64,000 bases of DNA from Cytobacillus firmus DS1 (GCF_000565285.1 NZ_APVL01000007.1:186001-250000), one strand, 5' to 3'; counted from the stretch's first letter, positions 50,975 to 60,478 are shown. Notes: generated from the sequence alone by a model not told the origin. Made by a program: numbers and translations.

Positions 50975-51727
50975 ATGAAAGCTGTCCTATACATCGGCCA
51001 TGGCACACGTTCCAAAAAAGGAGCTGCTGAAGCAAACCTTTTTATCGAAAGTGTTATGAAAAAAGTCGATGCTCCCATTCAAAAGCTTTGTTTTCTGGAA
51101 TTAACTGAGCCTTACATTAAGGAAGGGTTTGAACACTGTGTCAGGGAAGGAGCCACAGAAATTGTCATTGTGCCTCTATTTTTGCTTGCAGCCGGACATA
51201 TCAAGCAGGATATTCCTGAAGAACTTGCCCCATTAATAGAAAAATATTCCGGCATTAATGTAAGTATGGCTGATCCATTTGGAGTCCAGGACAGTATTCT
51301 TGATGCCATTTCAGAGCTTGCTGCTGCAGAAGCGGAGCCAATCAGTGCTGATGATTCTGTTTTAATTGTTGGAAGAGGCAGCAGTGACCCTTCCATTCTT
51401 AGAGCTTTTGACTCTATCAAAAGCGGAATCAGCCAGCGTCTTCGTGTGAAAAATGTGCAGGTCTGCTATTTGGCGGCGGCTGCCCCGTCCTTCCAGGATG
51501 GTCTTGATTCCATATGCCAAAAGGCAAGTGGCAATGTGATCGTCATTCCTTATCTATTATTCTCGGGGCTTTTGCTAAATGAGGTTGTAAGAGAGGTAAA
51601 TAAGAAAGTAAAGGCAGGCTGCACCGTAACCCTTACTGATACACTGGGAAAACATGCGGTTATCCAGAATCTGGTCGCTGAAAAAGCGAATGGAGAGGTG
51701 AATATAAATGCAGCCGTTATTCATTGA
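50975..51727 (+). CDS. sirB: sirohydrochlorin ferrochelatase (SirB/YlnE)
   Basis: Inserts iron into sirohydrochlorin. A 250-residue CbiX-type chelatase with two related halves: the first starts YIGHGTRSKKGAAEANLF with catalytic His, the second IVGRGSSDPS where that His is replaced, as is usual. ATG 50975 with AGGAGGGAG. Overlaps the next gene by 20 bases, so translation is probably coupled. Confidence 0.92.
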   Translation: MKAVLYIGHGTRSKKGAAEANLFIESVMKKVDAPIQKLCFLELTEPYIKEGFEHCVREGATEIVIVPLFLLAAGHIKQDIPEELAPLIEKYSGINVSMADPFGVQDSILDAISELAAAEAEPISADDSVLIVGRGSSDPSILRAFDSIKSGISQRLRVKNVQVCYLAAAAPSFQDGLDSICQKASGNVIVIPYLLFSGLLLNEVVREVNKKVKAGCTVTLTDTLGKHAVIQNLVAEKANGEVNINAAVIH

Positions 51728-52316
51728 TTTAACCAGCAAGAAAATCGTTATTGCCGGCGGTGGAAGAGTTGCCTTTCGAAAAGCGAAAACACTTGAAGCT
51801 GAACGAGCCCATACCACGTTTGTTGCTCCTGATTTTTCAGATGATATCATTCTTCTTGCCCGTCAAAGAGGATATAAACTCATTCAGCGGGAAGCACAGG
51901 CTGCTGATTTTAAAGATGCTTTATTATCCATTCTGGCCACAAATGACCGTGAAGCTAACCATGCATTGGCTAATTCGCTGGATTCAGGTCAGCTGGTCTG
52001 CGTTGTCGATGAAGCAGGAGAAGGAAATGTAATTTTCCCGGCAGCTGTAAGGCGCGGTCCTCTTCAAATCGCTGTCACCTCCAATGGTGCAAGCCCAAAG
52101 CTGACCCGGAAGTTAAAAAAACAGCTGGATGAACAATTTGATGAAAGCTGGACAGGATATTCAGAATTTCTGGGAAAATGCCGTGATTATATTAAAAAGC
52201 TTTCTATCCCTTCTTCGGAAAAAAATGAAATGCTTGCCGAACTCCTGGATGACCGTTATCGACTTTCAGAGGATGAGAGGGAACGCAAATGGGCATATCT
52301 GCAGTCATTAGAATAA
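51708..52316 (+). CDS. sirC: precorrin-2 dehydrogenase (SirC/YlnF)
   Basis: Oxidises precorrin-2 to sirohydrochlorin with NAD. A 202-residue Met8p-type protein, Rossmann motif KIVIAGGGRVAFRKAK (12-27), the conserved SNGASPKLTRKLKKQL segment (about 125-140) and a C-terminal helical domain. ATG 51708 with GGAGAGG inside the end of the chelatase gene. Final gene of the siroheme unit. Confidence 0.92.
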   Translation: MQPLFIDLTSKKIVIAGGGRVAFRKAKTLEAERAHTTFVAPDFSDDIILLARQRGYKLIQREAQAADFKDALLSILATNDREANHALANSLDSGQLVCVVDEAGEGNVIFPAAVRRGPLQIAVTSNGASPKLTRKLKKQLDEQFDESWTGYSEFLGKCRDYIKKLSIPSSEKNEMLAELLDDRYRLSEDERERKWAYLQSLE

Positions 52317-52326
52317 ACATATCCTC

Positions 52327-52352
52327 AACCGTGTCCTGGCACACGGTTTTTT
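52327..52352 (+). terminator. intrinsic terminator after siroheme genes
   Basis: AACCGTGT / ACACGGTT stem and T run. Confidence 0.88.
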
Positions 52353-52419
52353 ATTTTGTTTATTGTGCAAATTCACTATGGTACATTGTTAGTAATGAAT
52401 CAGGAAGGCGGCGTGTAAG

Positions 52420-53520
52420 GTGCATTTTTTATCCTATGAACTCGCTCAGGAAATAGTGGAGCGCACGATGAAAATCCTTAATAAAAACATAAATGTTATG
52501 AATGAAGACGGCATTATTATCGGATCAGGTGAAAAGGAAAGGATCAATCAGGTTCATGACGGCGCTCTGATGGTCCTAAAAAAGTGCGAAAGTGTGGAAA
52601 TTGATGAAAGAAGTGCAGCGGGGCTTAAAGGTGCCAAGCCTGGAATCAATCTGCCTATCCGTTTTCATAATGAAATTATTGGTGTAGTCGGCATTACGGG
52701 TGAGCCCGCGCAAATTAGAAATTATGCCGAGCTTGTTAAAATGGCAGCGGAACTCGTACTCGAGCAGTCTTTTCTGCTGGAAAGAGTTCAGTGGAAGCAG
52801 AGGCTTCAAAGTGAAATTGTGAACCTCCTCATTTCTGAAGAACCATTAAATGAAGCGTGGTTAGAAGAGAGGGCCGGCTTTCAGGGATATGACCTGAACA
52901 TCCCAAGAACCGTGATTGTTCTCAAGCTGTACGAAGAACTTGGAACCATGAATCAAAAACTGATTAATGACCTCCAGTTTGAATTGGGAAAACAGGATCT
53001 GATCGGGGTTACGTTCAATAATGAAATTGTCATTTTAAAAGCAGGGCACCATTCAGAACAAAAAGCTGCTTTAAAAAGGATTGCCGGCCTTTCAAGGAAG
53101 AAAGCGACAGTTGCAATGGGAAAGACATCCGAGAACATAAGCGGTTTGAAGTCCTCCTTTCGGAAGGCACTACAGCTTGCTGTTCTTGGTCCAAGGCTTC
53201 AGTCTGATGCTGACTATTACAGCTATGAAAATTATTGGCTCGAGGTGGAGTTATCCATGCTTGGCCTGCAGGATGCAGACACACTCTCTTTCTATGACCG
53301 GCTCCAGATGCAGGATAAAAAAGGGGAGCTGGCTCATACACTTGATGTTTTTATGAAAGAAGGAGGGGATCTCGGCAAAATAGCAGACCGCTTGTTTATC
53401 CACCGCAATACCCTGAGATATCGCCTGGATAAGATAACCGAATTAACTGGAAGAGACCCGCGGAATGTGAAGATGATGCTTGAACTGTATGCAGCGAAAT
53501 TAATCAAAACGCATCAATGA
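52420..53520 (+). CDS. CdaR family regulator (sugar-diacid/glycerate)
   Basis: A 366-residue regulator with an N-terminal sugar-diacid recognition domain (ELAQEIVERTMKILNKNINV, then GVVGITGEPAQIRNYAELVK), a middle GGDEF-like segment and a C-terminal PucR-type HTH (LFIHRNTLRYRLDKI, about 326-340). E. coli CdaR activates glucarate, galactarate and glycerate genes; here the next genes are a permease and glycerate kinase, so it is probably their activator. GTG 52420; the site (AAGGCGG) is moderate. An ATTGTGCA half-site lies upstream at 52362. Confidence 0.88.
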   Translation: MHFLSYELAQEIVERTMKILNKNINVMNEDGIIIGSGEKERINQVHDGALMVLKKCESVEIDERSAAGLKGAKPGINLPIRFHNEIIGVVGITGEPAQIRNYAELVKMAAELVLEQSFLLERVQWKQRLQSEIVNLLISEEPLNEAWLEERAGFQGYDLNIPRTVIVLKLYEELGTMNQKLINDLQFELGKQDLIGVTFNNEIVILKAGHHSEQKAALKRIAGLSRKKATVAMGKTSENISGLKSSFRKALQLAVLGPRLQSDADYYSYENYWLEVELSMLGLQDADTLSFYDRLQMQDKKGELAHTLDVFMKEGGDLGKIADRLFIHRNTLRYRLDKITELTGRDPRNVKMMLELYAAKLIKTHQ

Positions 53521-53538
53521 TTGTGCATATGCACAATC
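53519..53538. promoter_or_regulatory. 20-base perfect palindrome, probable CdaR operator
   Basis: GATTGTGCATATGCACAATC overlaps the stop codon of the regulator gene and precedes the permease gene by about 105 bases. The half-site ATTGTGCA recurs before the regulator gene (52362-52369). Confidence 0.7.
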
Positions 53539-53642
53539 ATGTTAAAATTCTGACCGTTTATTTTCATCAGCATACACAATGAATCAAAACGAGGAAACGC
53601 TTACAATTGATACATAAGCAAATCATCACGGGAGGGCTCATA

Positions 53643-54911
53643 TTGGATGTAACTGTAAGCGCTTTAGGTGCTGTAACGGCCTTAGTCATTGCCATACTAT
53701 TAATCTTGAAAAAAGTTCCGCCTGCTTATGGAATGGTCGCAGGTGCTTTAATAGGAGGCTTAGTCGGCGGAGCGGATATCACAAACACCGTAAATTTAAT
53801 GATGGAAGGGGCTAAGGACATTATACCGGCGGTGCTCAGAATCCTTGCTGCCGGCATATTAGCTGGTGTCCTCATTGAGTCTGGCGCCGCTTCCTCTATT
53901 GCCGAAACCATTGTAAAAAAGTTTGGAGAAACCCGGGCGCTCCTTGCCTTAGCAGTGGCAACGATGATCCTGACAACTGTCGGAGTATTTGTTGATGTGG
54001 CAGTCATAACCGTATCACCAATCGCCCTGGCAATCGCGAAAAGAGCGAAACTGTCTAAAACAGCCATTTTGCTTGCGATGATTGGCGGAGGAAAAGCGGG
54101 TAACATCATGTCCCCAAATCCGAATGCTATTGCTGCTTCAGATGCATTTGGCGTACCCCTTACATCGGTTATGGCGGCAGGGATCATCCCTGCTATATTT
54201 GGACTGGCTGTCACGTATCTTATTGCTAAAAAACTAGTAAATAAGGGGTCTGCGATCTCAGAAGGCGAAGTTGAAGTAAACAGCGATACCAAGCTGCCAT
54301 TATTTTTTACGGCGATGATTGCGCCTCTTGTTACTATTATACTATTGGCGCTTCGCCCGCTATTTGATATCAATATCGATCCGATGGTGGCACTTCCCGC
54401 AGGAGGGATCATCGGGGCCATTGCGATGAAAAAGACAAGAAAAATCAATGAGTACGCTATATCCGGTTTAAACAAAATGTCAGGGGTTGCCATTATGCTT
54501 CTTGGGACGGGGACCCTGGCTGGAATCATCGCAAACTCAAGTTTAAAAGATGTGATCATTCATGCATTAACATCATCAGGCCTTCCAGCTTATCTGCTGG
54601 CCCCTGTGTCAGGTATTTTCATGTCTGCTGCAACGGCATCCACAACAGCAGGGACCGCGGTTGCCAGCGGAGTCTTTGGCAGCACGATTTTAGGATTGGG
54701 AATCTCAGCTTTAGCAGGAGCAGCCATGATTCATGCTGGGGCTACCGTATTGGACCATTTGCCGCACGGAAGCTTTTTCCATGCAACCGCAGGAAGTGTC
54801 AATATGGATATGAAAGAACGCTTAAAGCTGATGCCATATGAATCGCTTATCGGTTTAACACTTGCCGTTATTTCAACGCTGATATTTGGAGTCTTTAAGC
54901 TTTTTGGCTAA
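53643..54911 (+). CDS. GntP family permease, probable glycerate carrier
   Basis: A 422-residue membrane protein of the gluconate permease/GntP type with about 12 helices. MIGGGKAGNIMSPNPNAIAAS (start about 148) is the family re-entrant motif. Because it is encoded directly before glycerate kinase and after a CdaR regulator, its substrate is probably D-glycerate rather than gluconate. TTG 53643 with GGGAGGG; the frame from 53607 lacks a site. Confidence 0.88.
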   Translation: MDVTVSALGAVTALVIAILLILKKVPPAYGMVAGALIGGLVGGADITNTVNLMMEGAKDIIPAVLRILAAGILAGVLIESGAASSIAETIVKKFGETRALLALAVATMILTTVGVFVDVAVITVSPIALAIAKRAKLSKTAILLAMIGGGKAGNIMSPNPNAIAASDAFGVPLTSVMAAGIIPAIFGLAVTYLIAKKLVNKGSAISEGEVEVNSDTKLPLFFTAMIAPLVTIILLALRPLFDINIDPMVALPAGGIIGAIAMKKTRKINEYAISGLNKMSGVAIMLLGTGTLAGIIANSSLKDVIIHALTSSGLPAYLLAPVSGIFMSAATASTTAGTAVASGVFGSTILGLGISALAGAAMIHAGATVLDHLPHGSFFHATAGSVNMDMKERLKLMPYESLIGLTLAVISTLIFGVFKLFG

Positions 54912-54929
54912 AGAAAGGGGAAATTAGTT

Positions 54930-56072
54930 ATGAAAATCGTCATTGCTCCAGATTCATTTAAAGAGAGTTTATCGGCACTTGAGGCAGCGAATGCCATTGA
55001 GCAAGGGTTTAAATCGATTTTTCCAAATGCCCAATACAAAAAAATGCCGATGGCCGACGGCGGAGAGGGAACGGTGCAATCGCTGGCTGATGCAACGGGA
55101 GGAACGATCATAGAGCGATCAGTTACCGGACCTCTCGGGCAACCTGTTAAGGCTTTCTTTGGCCTGATGGGCGATGGAAAGACAGCTGTCATTGAGATGG
55201 CCGCTGCCTCTGGCTTGCATCTGGTTCCTACAGAAAAACGGAACCCCTTGCTGACGTCAACGAGGGGAACAGGTGAATTAATCGCTGCAGCAATGGACAC
55301 AGGAGTGAAGCACATCATAATTGGAATTGGCGGAAGTGCCACAAATGATGCCGGGGCAGGAATGATACAAGCATTAGGCGGGAAACTTCTCGATAAAACC
55401 GGCAGAGAAATCGGCCAGGGCGGAGGATCGCTTGCTGAGCTTACAGCCATTGACATGTCAAACCTCGATTCACGGCTTCGGGAAGTCCATATTGAAGTAG
55501 CCTGTGACGTGGATAACCCATTAACTGGTCCAAGCGGTGCATCCGCTGTCTTTGGCCCGCAAAAAGGGGCAACCCCTGAGATGATAGAGCTGCTGGATCG
55601 GAATCTGGGCCATTTTGCAGATGTTGTTGAAGATGCACTCGGCAAACCGTTCCGCGATATAGAGGGGGCAGGAGCGGCTGGAGGGATCGGCGGAAGTCTG
55701 CTTGCCTTCTTAAATGCTGACTTAAAAAGAGGGATTGAAATCGTTCTTGACGCGGTTAACTTTGAGGAAGAAGTAAAAGGTGCTGACCTTGTCATTACAG
55801 GCGAAGGCAGGATTGACAGCCAGACGATTCATGGAAAAACACCGATTGGGGTGGCAAAAGCGGCGAAGAAGTACGGAATACCCGTCATCGGTCTTGCAGG
55901 TTCCTTATCGGACGACAGCTATATCGTGCATGAACATGGTATTGATGCGCTATTCAGCATTGTTCCTGGCGTGATAGCTCTTCCGGATGCCTTTGAGAAA
56001 GCAGCCATTTATATGGAAAGAACAGCGAGGAACATAGGTGCTATTATGAAAATGAATAATGAGAAGCTGTGA
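54930..56072 (+). CDS. glxK: glycerate kinase (GlxK/GarK type)
   Basis: Phosphorylates D-glycerate, in this family usually at C2, to 2-phosphoglycerate. A 380-residue type I glycerate kinase: APDSFKESLSALEAANAIE (6-24), ADGGEGTVQSL (about 43-53), GIGGSATNDAGAGMIQALGG (131-150) and the C-terminal GEGRIDSQTIHGKTPIGVA. ATG 54930 with AAAGGGG. The terminator stem begins in its last codons. Confidence 0.95.
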   Translation: MKIVIAPDSFKESLSALEAANAIEQGFKSIFPNAQYKKMPMADGGEGTVQSLADATGGTIIERSVTGPLGQPVKAFFGLMGDGKTAVIEMAAASGLHLVPTEKRNPLLTSTRGTGELIAAAMDTGVKHIIIGIGGSATNDAGAGMIQALGGKLLDKTGREIGQGGGSLAELTAIDMSNLDSRLREVHIEVACDVDNPLTGPSGASAVFGPQKGATPEMIELLDRNLGHFADVVEDALGKPFRDIEGAGAAGGIGGSLLAFLNADLKRGIEIVLDAVNFEEEVKGADLVITGEGRIDSQTIHGKTPIGVAKAAKKYGIPVIGLAGSLSDDSYIVHEHGIDALFSIVPGVIALPDAFEKAAIYMERTARNIGAIMKMNNEKL

Positions 56073-56090
56073 AATTCAGCTTCTTTTTTT
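56062..56090 (+). terminator. terminator overlapping the end of glxK
   Basis: AGAAGCTG / CAGCTTCT stem around the TGA stop, followed by seven T. Confidence 0.88.
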
Positions 56091-56121
56091 AATAGACAGT
56101 AACAATGTTATGTAAACTAAT

Positions 56122-56156
56122 AAAAAAAACAAAAAAAGGACTGCGTGCAGCCCTTT
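56122..56156 (-). terminator. terminator of the minus-strand DUF1646 gene
   Basis: On the minus strand AAAGGGCTGC / GCAGTCCTTT with a two-base loop, then T-rich sequence. Confidence 0.75.
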
Positions 56157-57178
56157 CAATTCCCGATGACTAAAATAAGCACAAAGTATCCAATCATAGT
56201 GACCAGCCCGAAAGGAACCCCGAACAAGGCCCACTCTTTACTCGTAATCTGCAGTTTCCCGGCAGCAATAATATTGGGAATATTCCCGGGAATCAGCATC
56301 CCGCCGCTGATCAGCAGTCCAAGGAGAATCGATTGAACGGTAAAATGATCCATGGATGGGCTGATTTCAGCCGCTGCAAGGGTGGCATTGTCCAGGACAG
56401 CAGAAATCATATTGATCCAATATAACAGAAGGGGGTTTAAACCGATTAAAAAATGATTGATCAACGGTTCAAAACCGGCCCCAAGCATCGTCAGGCCCAT
56501 GACAAAAAAATAAATCTTCAGTGCTCTGACAAAAATTTCTTCATAGCTTTCACTGACAGGCTTTTTGGTAAAGGATGCCTTTCCAGAATTAGGCGGTTTC
56601 ACAGCTATCGCTGCCATTACACCGAAAAATACAAGGGCAATCATGATATGCGGTCCAACTAATTCAACCAAAAAGAAAAAGTCTTCTTTCATTTTACTGA
56701 TTGCAATGGTGGAAAGCGGTTCTCCGATCGGCGTCAATGCAGCACCAAGGCCAATCGAAAAGCAGGCGAGTACGGTCAGCCTGACTTCTGAGCTTCTATC
56801 CAGCCTTAGAGCACTGACAATTAACACAAGAACCAGCGCAGCGATAATAGCGGTTATGACACTTGAAATTAATCCAAGGAAAACGACAATCAAAGCTGCA
56901 AATAATCGAAACGGCATACGCCGGCTTGCTGAAAGGATGCTTTTTTCCAGATTTGCCTGAAACCATTTAAACAAGAGGCCCGCAATAAAGACAGCAAGTG
57001 TAATTTTTACAGGCTCCTGTGCCGCTTGTACAAAAAGACCGCTGTTCAGAACTCCGCTTGCGATTGCTGCTGCAAGCCCCATTACAAATAAAAACATCTC
57101 CAGATTTTTTTCCACAAACTCAGAAAGAAAAGGCATGACAAGAACAATAATGAAAATAACCACTAACATATAAATCAT
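56156..57178 (-). CDS. DUF1646 family membrane protein (putative ion carrier)
   Basis: A 340-residue protein with about ten hydrophobic segments, resembling the DUF1646 family of the ion transporter superfamily. Segments GLGAALTPIGEPLSTIAISKM (start about 142) and GGMLIPGNIPNIIAAG (about 293-308) look like the two re-entrant Pro-Gly hairpins of carriers such as NhaB/ArsB/DASS. Substrate unknown; cation or small anion. ATG 57178. Convergent with glxK. Confidence 0.75.
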   Translation of the reverse strand: MIYMLVVIFIIVLVMPFLSEFVEKNLEMFLFVMGLAAAIASGVLNSGLFVQAAQEPVKITLAVFIAGLLFKWFQANLEKSILSASRRMPFRLFAALIVVFLGLISSVITAIIAALVLVLIVSALRLDRSSEVRLTVLACFSIGLGAALTPIGEPLSTIAISKMKEDFFFLVELVGPHIMIALVFFGVMAAIAVKPPNSGKASFTKKPVSESYEEIFVRALKIYFFVMGLTMLGAGFEPLINHFLIGLNPLLLYWINMISAVLDNATLAAAEISPSMDHFTVQSILLGLLISGGMLIPGNIPNIIAAGKLQITSKEWALFGVPFGLVTMIGYFVLILVIGN

Positions 57179-57260
57179 AAATCCTGCTCCATTTGGTTAT
57201 TTTCCCAGCTTAATCACAAGGAATATTACATGCATATGCATACTCCCGGACAAACTTGCC

Positions 57261-57417
57261 ATAAAGTGAAACTTCAATCAGTGGGGAGTGCTTTTCTCCC
57301 CGCTGATTGTTAGTTGAACCAATCGGGCCATTACGGGCAGTTGGATCCCCACTTATCATCCATTGATTCCTCTGAATCTTGAAGTGGGGGTCTTACTGCC
57401 CGTTAGACTGCGATAAA
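57261..57417 (+). repeat. dispersed repeat A, full copy
   Basis: 157 bases from ATAAAGTGAAACTTCAATCAG to CTGCGATAAA, between two minus-strand genes. It is on the same strand as the other copies although its neighbours are on the opposite strand here. It fills the gap 57179-57450. Confidence 0.88.
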
Positions 57418-57419
57418 AA

Positions 57420-57446
57420 ACCCCTGCTGGAGACCCGCAGGGATTA
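57420..57446 (-). terminator. terminator of the small minus-strand gene
   Basis: On the minus strand CCCTGC / GCAGGG stem with a nine-base loop, then GTTTTTT running into the end of repeat A. Confidence 0.75.
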
Positions 57447-57450
57447 TCAC

Positions 57451-57615
57451 TTAGTTATAGTCATTTAAAACGGTTCCAGTCAGATTGAATTCAGGTTCCA
57501 TGCTTTTGATGGCATTTGTGTCAATAGGAGTTGTACCGGCAGGCTGTATTTCTTCAATCACAGGTGGTGTCTGCGGGGATAAATTAAGCCCTTTCTTTGC
57601 TTGATTGTCCAACAA
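57451..57615 (-). CDS. hypothetical 54-residue protein
   Basis: A small acidic, Pro/Thr/Asn-rich protein (begins MLDNQAKKGLNLSPQTPPV, ends with LTGTVLNDYN). No family recognised. TTG 57615 is nine bases from AAAGGAG; the frame is open upstream without a site. It has its own terminator, so expression is likely. The extended composition suggests an unstructured protein, possibly of sporulation or spore coat type, but that is a guess. Confidence 0.55.
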   Translation of the reverse strand: MLDNQAKKGLNLSPQTPPVIEEIQPAGTTPIDTNAIKSMEPEFNLTGTVLNDYN

Positions 57616-57862
57616 ATGAATCAACTCCTTTACAGTATTTGTTAATAATATTCCTATTTTACTGTTATATTCAAACAAGTAAATTCTGGAAGTTGTCTTA
57701 GGGAGGTATTATTATTTTTCACCAAAAAATTATTTTTATTTATAAATAGTCTTTTATTATATTTAGATTATTCTATCCTTTGAGCTTCCACGGTCAGGTA
57801 TGTTAAGATGATATTTTATTGAAATTATGATAATCGCTTGGATACTAGAGAGGAAGTTCAGC

Positions 57863-59023
57863 TTGGATAAACGCATCTATTTATTGGCAATCATTTCATT
57901 TGTTGTTGGAATGGTAGAATTGATTATTGGAGGGCTGCTGGATCTTGTCGCTTCAGATCTGGGAGTAAGCTTGGGGCAGGCGGGTCTGTTAATTACTGTA
58001 TTTTCGCTTGCCTTTGCCATCGCAGCGCCTGTCCTGCTCACGATGACGGTTAAAATGGAACGCAGCAGATTAATGATGATATCATTGGCTGTATTTTTGG
58101 CCGGGAATATTGTGGCTGTTTTCAGTCCGTTTTACAGTGTTTTATTAGTCGGCCGAATTCTGGCGGCAGTAAGCGGCTCACTACTTATTGCCTTATGTAT
58201 GACAATGGCGTCGTACATCGTTTCAGAAGAATTTCGTGCACGTGCGATCGGCATCGTGTTTATGGGAATCAGTGCATCCCTTGTGCTTGGGATTCCCATT
58301 GGATTAATGCTTGGAAATGCTTTTGGCTGGCGAGCTCCATTTGTGCTGATATCAGCACTTACACTCTTATCTATGGCGGGGGTGTACTTCTTTCTGGGAA
58401 AGGTTGCTCCAAAGCCCGCTGTGCCGATTGGCGTACAGCTTAAAACGCTGAAAAGCAGGAAAATAGCACTGATCCAGATAACATCCTTTTTATTAATGAC
58501 CGGTCATTTAGCTTTTTACGGATACCTGACACCTTTTCTGAAAATGAATATGGGGCTTGATGGAAACTGGGTCAGCATCGTGTATCTGATTTTCGGGATT
58601 GCGGCGGTAATCGGAGGAGGACTTGGCGGTCATCTGGCTGACCGTTTTGGTGCAAAATCGGTTATCTTAACACTTGTTGCCATGTTTGGAATTACCCTTT
58701 TCGCATTGCCTTTTGCCGCTGTTTCCCTTCCGGTTTTCCTTTTTACAGTTGTTATTTGGAGTATGCTAAGCTGGGCGGTCACACCGGCCATACACAGCTA
58801 CTTAATTGAAGTAACTCCGGAAACCTCGGATATCCAGCAGACATTGAACAATTCTGCAGTCCACATGGGAATGGCATTTGGCAGCATGATCGGCGGACTC
58901 ATGATTGAGACAACCTCCGTTGAATATAATGCAGCTGCCGGAAGTATTTTTATTATTATTGCTCTTGGCACGGCAGCTCTTTCCATGGCGAAAAAAGAAA
59001 GAAGGACTGCTGCAGCAGATTAA
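57863..59023 (+). CDS. MFS transporter (PbuE/AraJ-like efflux)
   Basis: A 386-residue 12-helix carrier of the DHA1 group. Motifs: MVELIIGGLLDLVASDLGVS in helix 1, an otherwise typical motif A replaced by KMERSRLM, and GHLADRFGAKSVI in the second half. The general look is that of purine or sugar efflux proteins such as PbuE, YdhP and AraJ. TTG 57863 has GAGAGGA eight bases upstream; ATG 57827 has none. No purine riboswitch is visible upstream. Confidence 0.82.
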   Translation: MDKRIYLLAIISFVVGMVELIIGGLLDLVASDLGVSLGQAGLLITVFSLAFAIAAPVLLTMTVKMERSRLMMISLAVFLAGNIVAVFSPFYSVLLVGRILAAVSGSLLIALCMTMASYIVSEEFRARAIGIVFMGISASLVLGIPIGLMLGNAFGWRAPFVLISALTLLSMAGVYFFLGKVAPKPAVPIGVQLKTLKSRKIALIQITSFLLMTGHLAFYGYLTPFLKMNMGLDGNWVSIVYLIFGIAAVIGGGLGGHLADRFGAKSVILTLVAMFGITLFALPFAAVSLPVFLFTVVIWSMLSWAVTPAIHSYLIEVTPETSDIQQTLNNSAVHMGMAFGSMIGGLMIETTSVEYNAAAGSIFIIIALGTAALSMAKKERRTAAAD

Positions 59024-59026
59024 TTG

Positions 59027-59058
59027 ATGCCGGCTTCTATGGAGGCCGGCATTTTTTC
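59027..59058 (+). terminator. intrinsic terminator after the MFS gene
   Basis: ATGCCGGC / GCCGGCAT perfect stem with ten-base loop and T run. Confidence 0.9.
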
Positions 59059-59111
59059 AGTGAAAAATGACAAACTATTTCAATTATTTAAAAATAATTC
59101 CTCAAAATATA

Positions 59112-59141
59112 TTGATATATCTTCCTTTTATCCACTATAAT
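59112..59141 (+). promoter_or_regulatory. sigma-A promoter of the chemoreceptor gene
   Basis: TTGATA (59112-59117), 18-base spacer, TATAAT (59136-59141), 84 bases from the start codon. No sigma-D (TAAA/GCCGATAT) promoter seen. Confidence 0.65.
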
Positions 59142-59224
59142 CAAATTGTCACTTGGCAGAACATGATAATATAGGGGGAATTTGGAATTCGTTTTATTGA
59201 AATAATAATAAAGGAGTCTGTTTC

Positions 59225-60478
59225 ATGAGCCAGCTTAGCTATATTCTCCGTACTTTAATCATAATTATACCTACTGTATTGATCATCAGCATTGCAGTAT
59301 GTGTTGGTAATGGGCTTGAAGGCAGTGCGTTTTGGATGACGATCGGGTTTACTGTCATCCTTGGCACACTGGCGGGAATGTTATCCGCATTCATGAACTA
59401 CCGCAAGTTTATTGCACCCATCAGCAAAATTAATCGATTTATTGATGAACTGGCAGATGGAAACATGTCCACAAGACTGGACGAAAAATCAGTGGGCCAG
59501 CTTGGTTCCATTGCTTCAGCTCTGAATCACACCTCCTCCGCCTGGCAGGAGGTGCTGAATAAAGTGGTTCTGGCTTCCGATGAAATCACACAATATGCCC
59601 AGCAGCTATCATCCGGTGCCCAGCAGACCAATATGGCAACAAGCCACATTGCTGAGGTGATTGAAGAGATTGCTGCAGGAGCAGACAACCAGGTCCACGG
59701 AGTCGGAACGGCTTCCAATGTCATTATGCAGATGTCTGAAACACTGACACAGGTGGCGGAAAACTCAGAACAGGTGACAGAGCAGATCAATGATTCACTG
59801 GAAAAAGCAAATCAGGGCGACGCATCCATTTCAACAGCAGGCTGCCAAATGAATTCCATTCATGTGAATGTTCAGGACTTATCCAAGGTGGTAAAAGGTC
59901 TTGGCCAGCGTTCACAGGAGATTGGAAAAATTATCGAAGTGATCACAGGCATTGCCGCTCAAACGAACCTTCTGGCATTAAATGCCGCCATCGAAGCGGC
60001 CCGTGCAGGAGAACAGGGAAAAGGCTTTGCAGTTGTGGCGAACGAGGTCAGAAATCTCGCTGAAAAATCAGCGGAATCCACTCTGCAAATCAGCCAGCTA
60101 ATCTCAAAAATCCAGGAAGAAACCCATCAGGTCGTCCAAACCATGGATACCGTCAATCATGAAGTAACAGAAGGCATGGAAGTCATGAAGGGGGCAGGGG
60201 ATTCCTTCAAACAAATCCGGCAGTCTGTCAGCATGGTGACAAATCAAATGCAGGAAGTCGCTTCAGCCATTCAGCAAATGTCTGCCGGATCCCGGCAAAT
60301 GGTCCAGTCGATGGATGAGATTACCCATGTGGCAAATGAATCCGCCATGGCCACACAAAGTGTACTGGCATCTACTGAAGAACAGGCAGCATCAATGGAG
60401 GAAATATCTCTTTCCGCTGACAACCTTACAGTCATGGCAGAGGATTTGAAAGGGTTGATCAGCAGGTTTAAGTTATAG
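59225..60478 (+). CDS. methyl-accepting chemotaxis protein without extracellular sensor domain
   Basis: A 417-residue receptor: two membrane helices (about 8-27 and 36-55) separated by only a few residues, a HAMP-like segment (about 58-110) and a cytoplasmic signalling domain whose tip is [20 protein letters not shown] (about 241-260). Gln/Glu-rich heptads flank the tip. With no room for a periplasmic ligand domain, it must sense membrane state, intracellular conditions or a partner. ATG 59225 with AAAGGAG. Single gene. Confidence 0.9.
   Translation: MSQLSYILRTLIIIIPTVLIISIAVCVGNGLEGSAFWMTIGFTVILGTLAGMLSAFMNYRKFIAPISKINRFIDELADGNMSTRLDEKSVGQLGSIASALNHTSSAWQEVLNKVVLASDEITQYAQQLSSGAQQTNMATSHIAEVIEEIAAGADNQVHGVGTASNVIMQMSETLTQVAENSEQVTEQINDSLEKANQGDASISTAGCQMNSIHVNVQDLSKVVKGLGQRSQEIGKIIEVITGIAAQTNLLALNAAIEAARAGEQGKGFAVVANEVRNLAEKSAESTLQISQLISKIQEETHQVVQTMDTVNHEVTEGMEVMKGAGDSFKQIRQSVSMVTNQMQEVASAIQQMSAGSRQMVQSMDEITHVANESAMATQSVLASTEEQAASMEEISLSADNLTVMAEDLKGLISRFKL

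Noticed and set aside
53726..54559. 277-residue minus-strand open frame
   Set aside because: Antisense shadow of the GntP-type permease gene.
54908..55795. 295-residue minus-strand open frame
   Set aside because: Antisense shadow of glycerate kinase with Ser/Pro-rich low-complexity translation.
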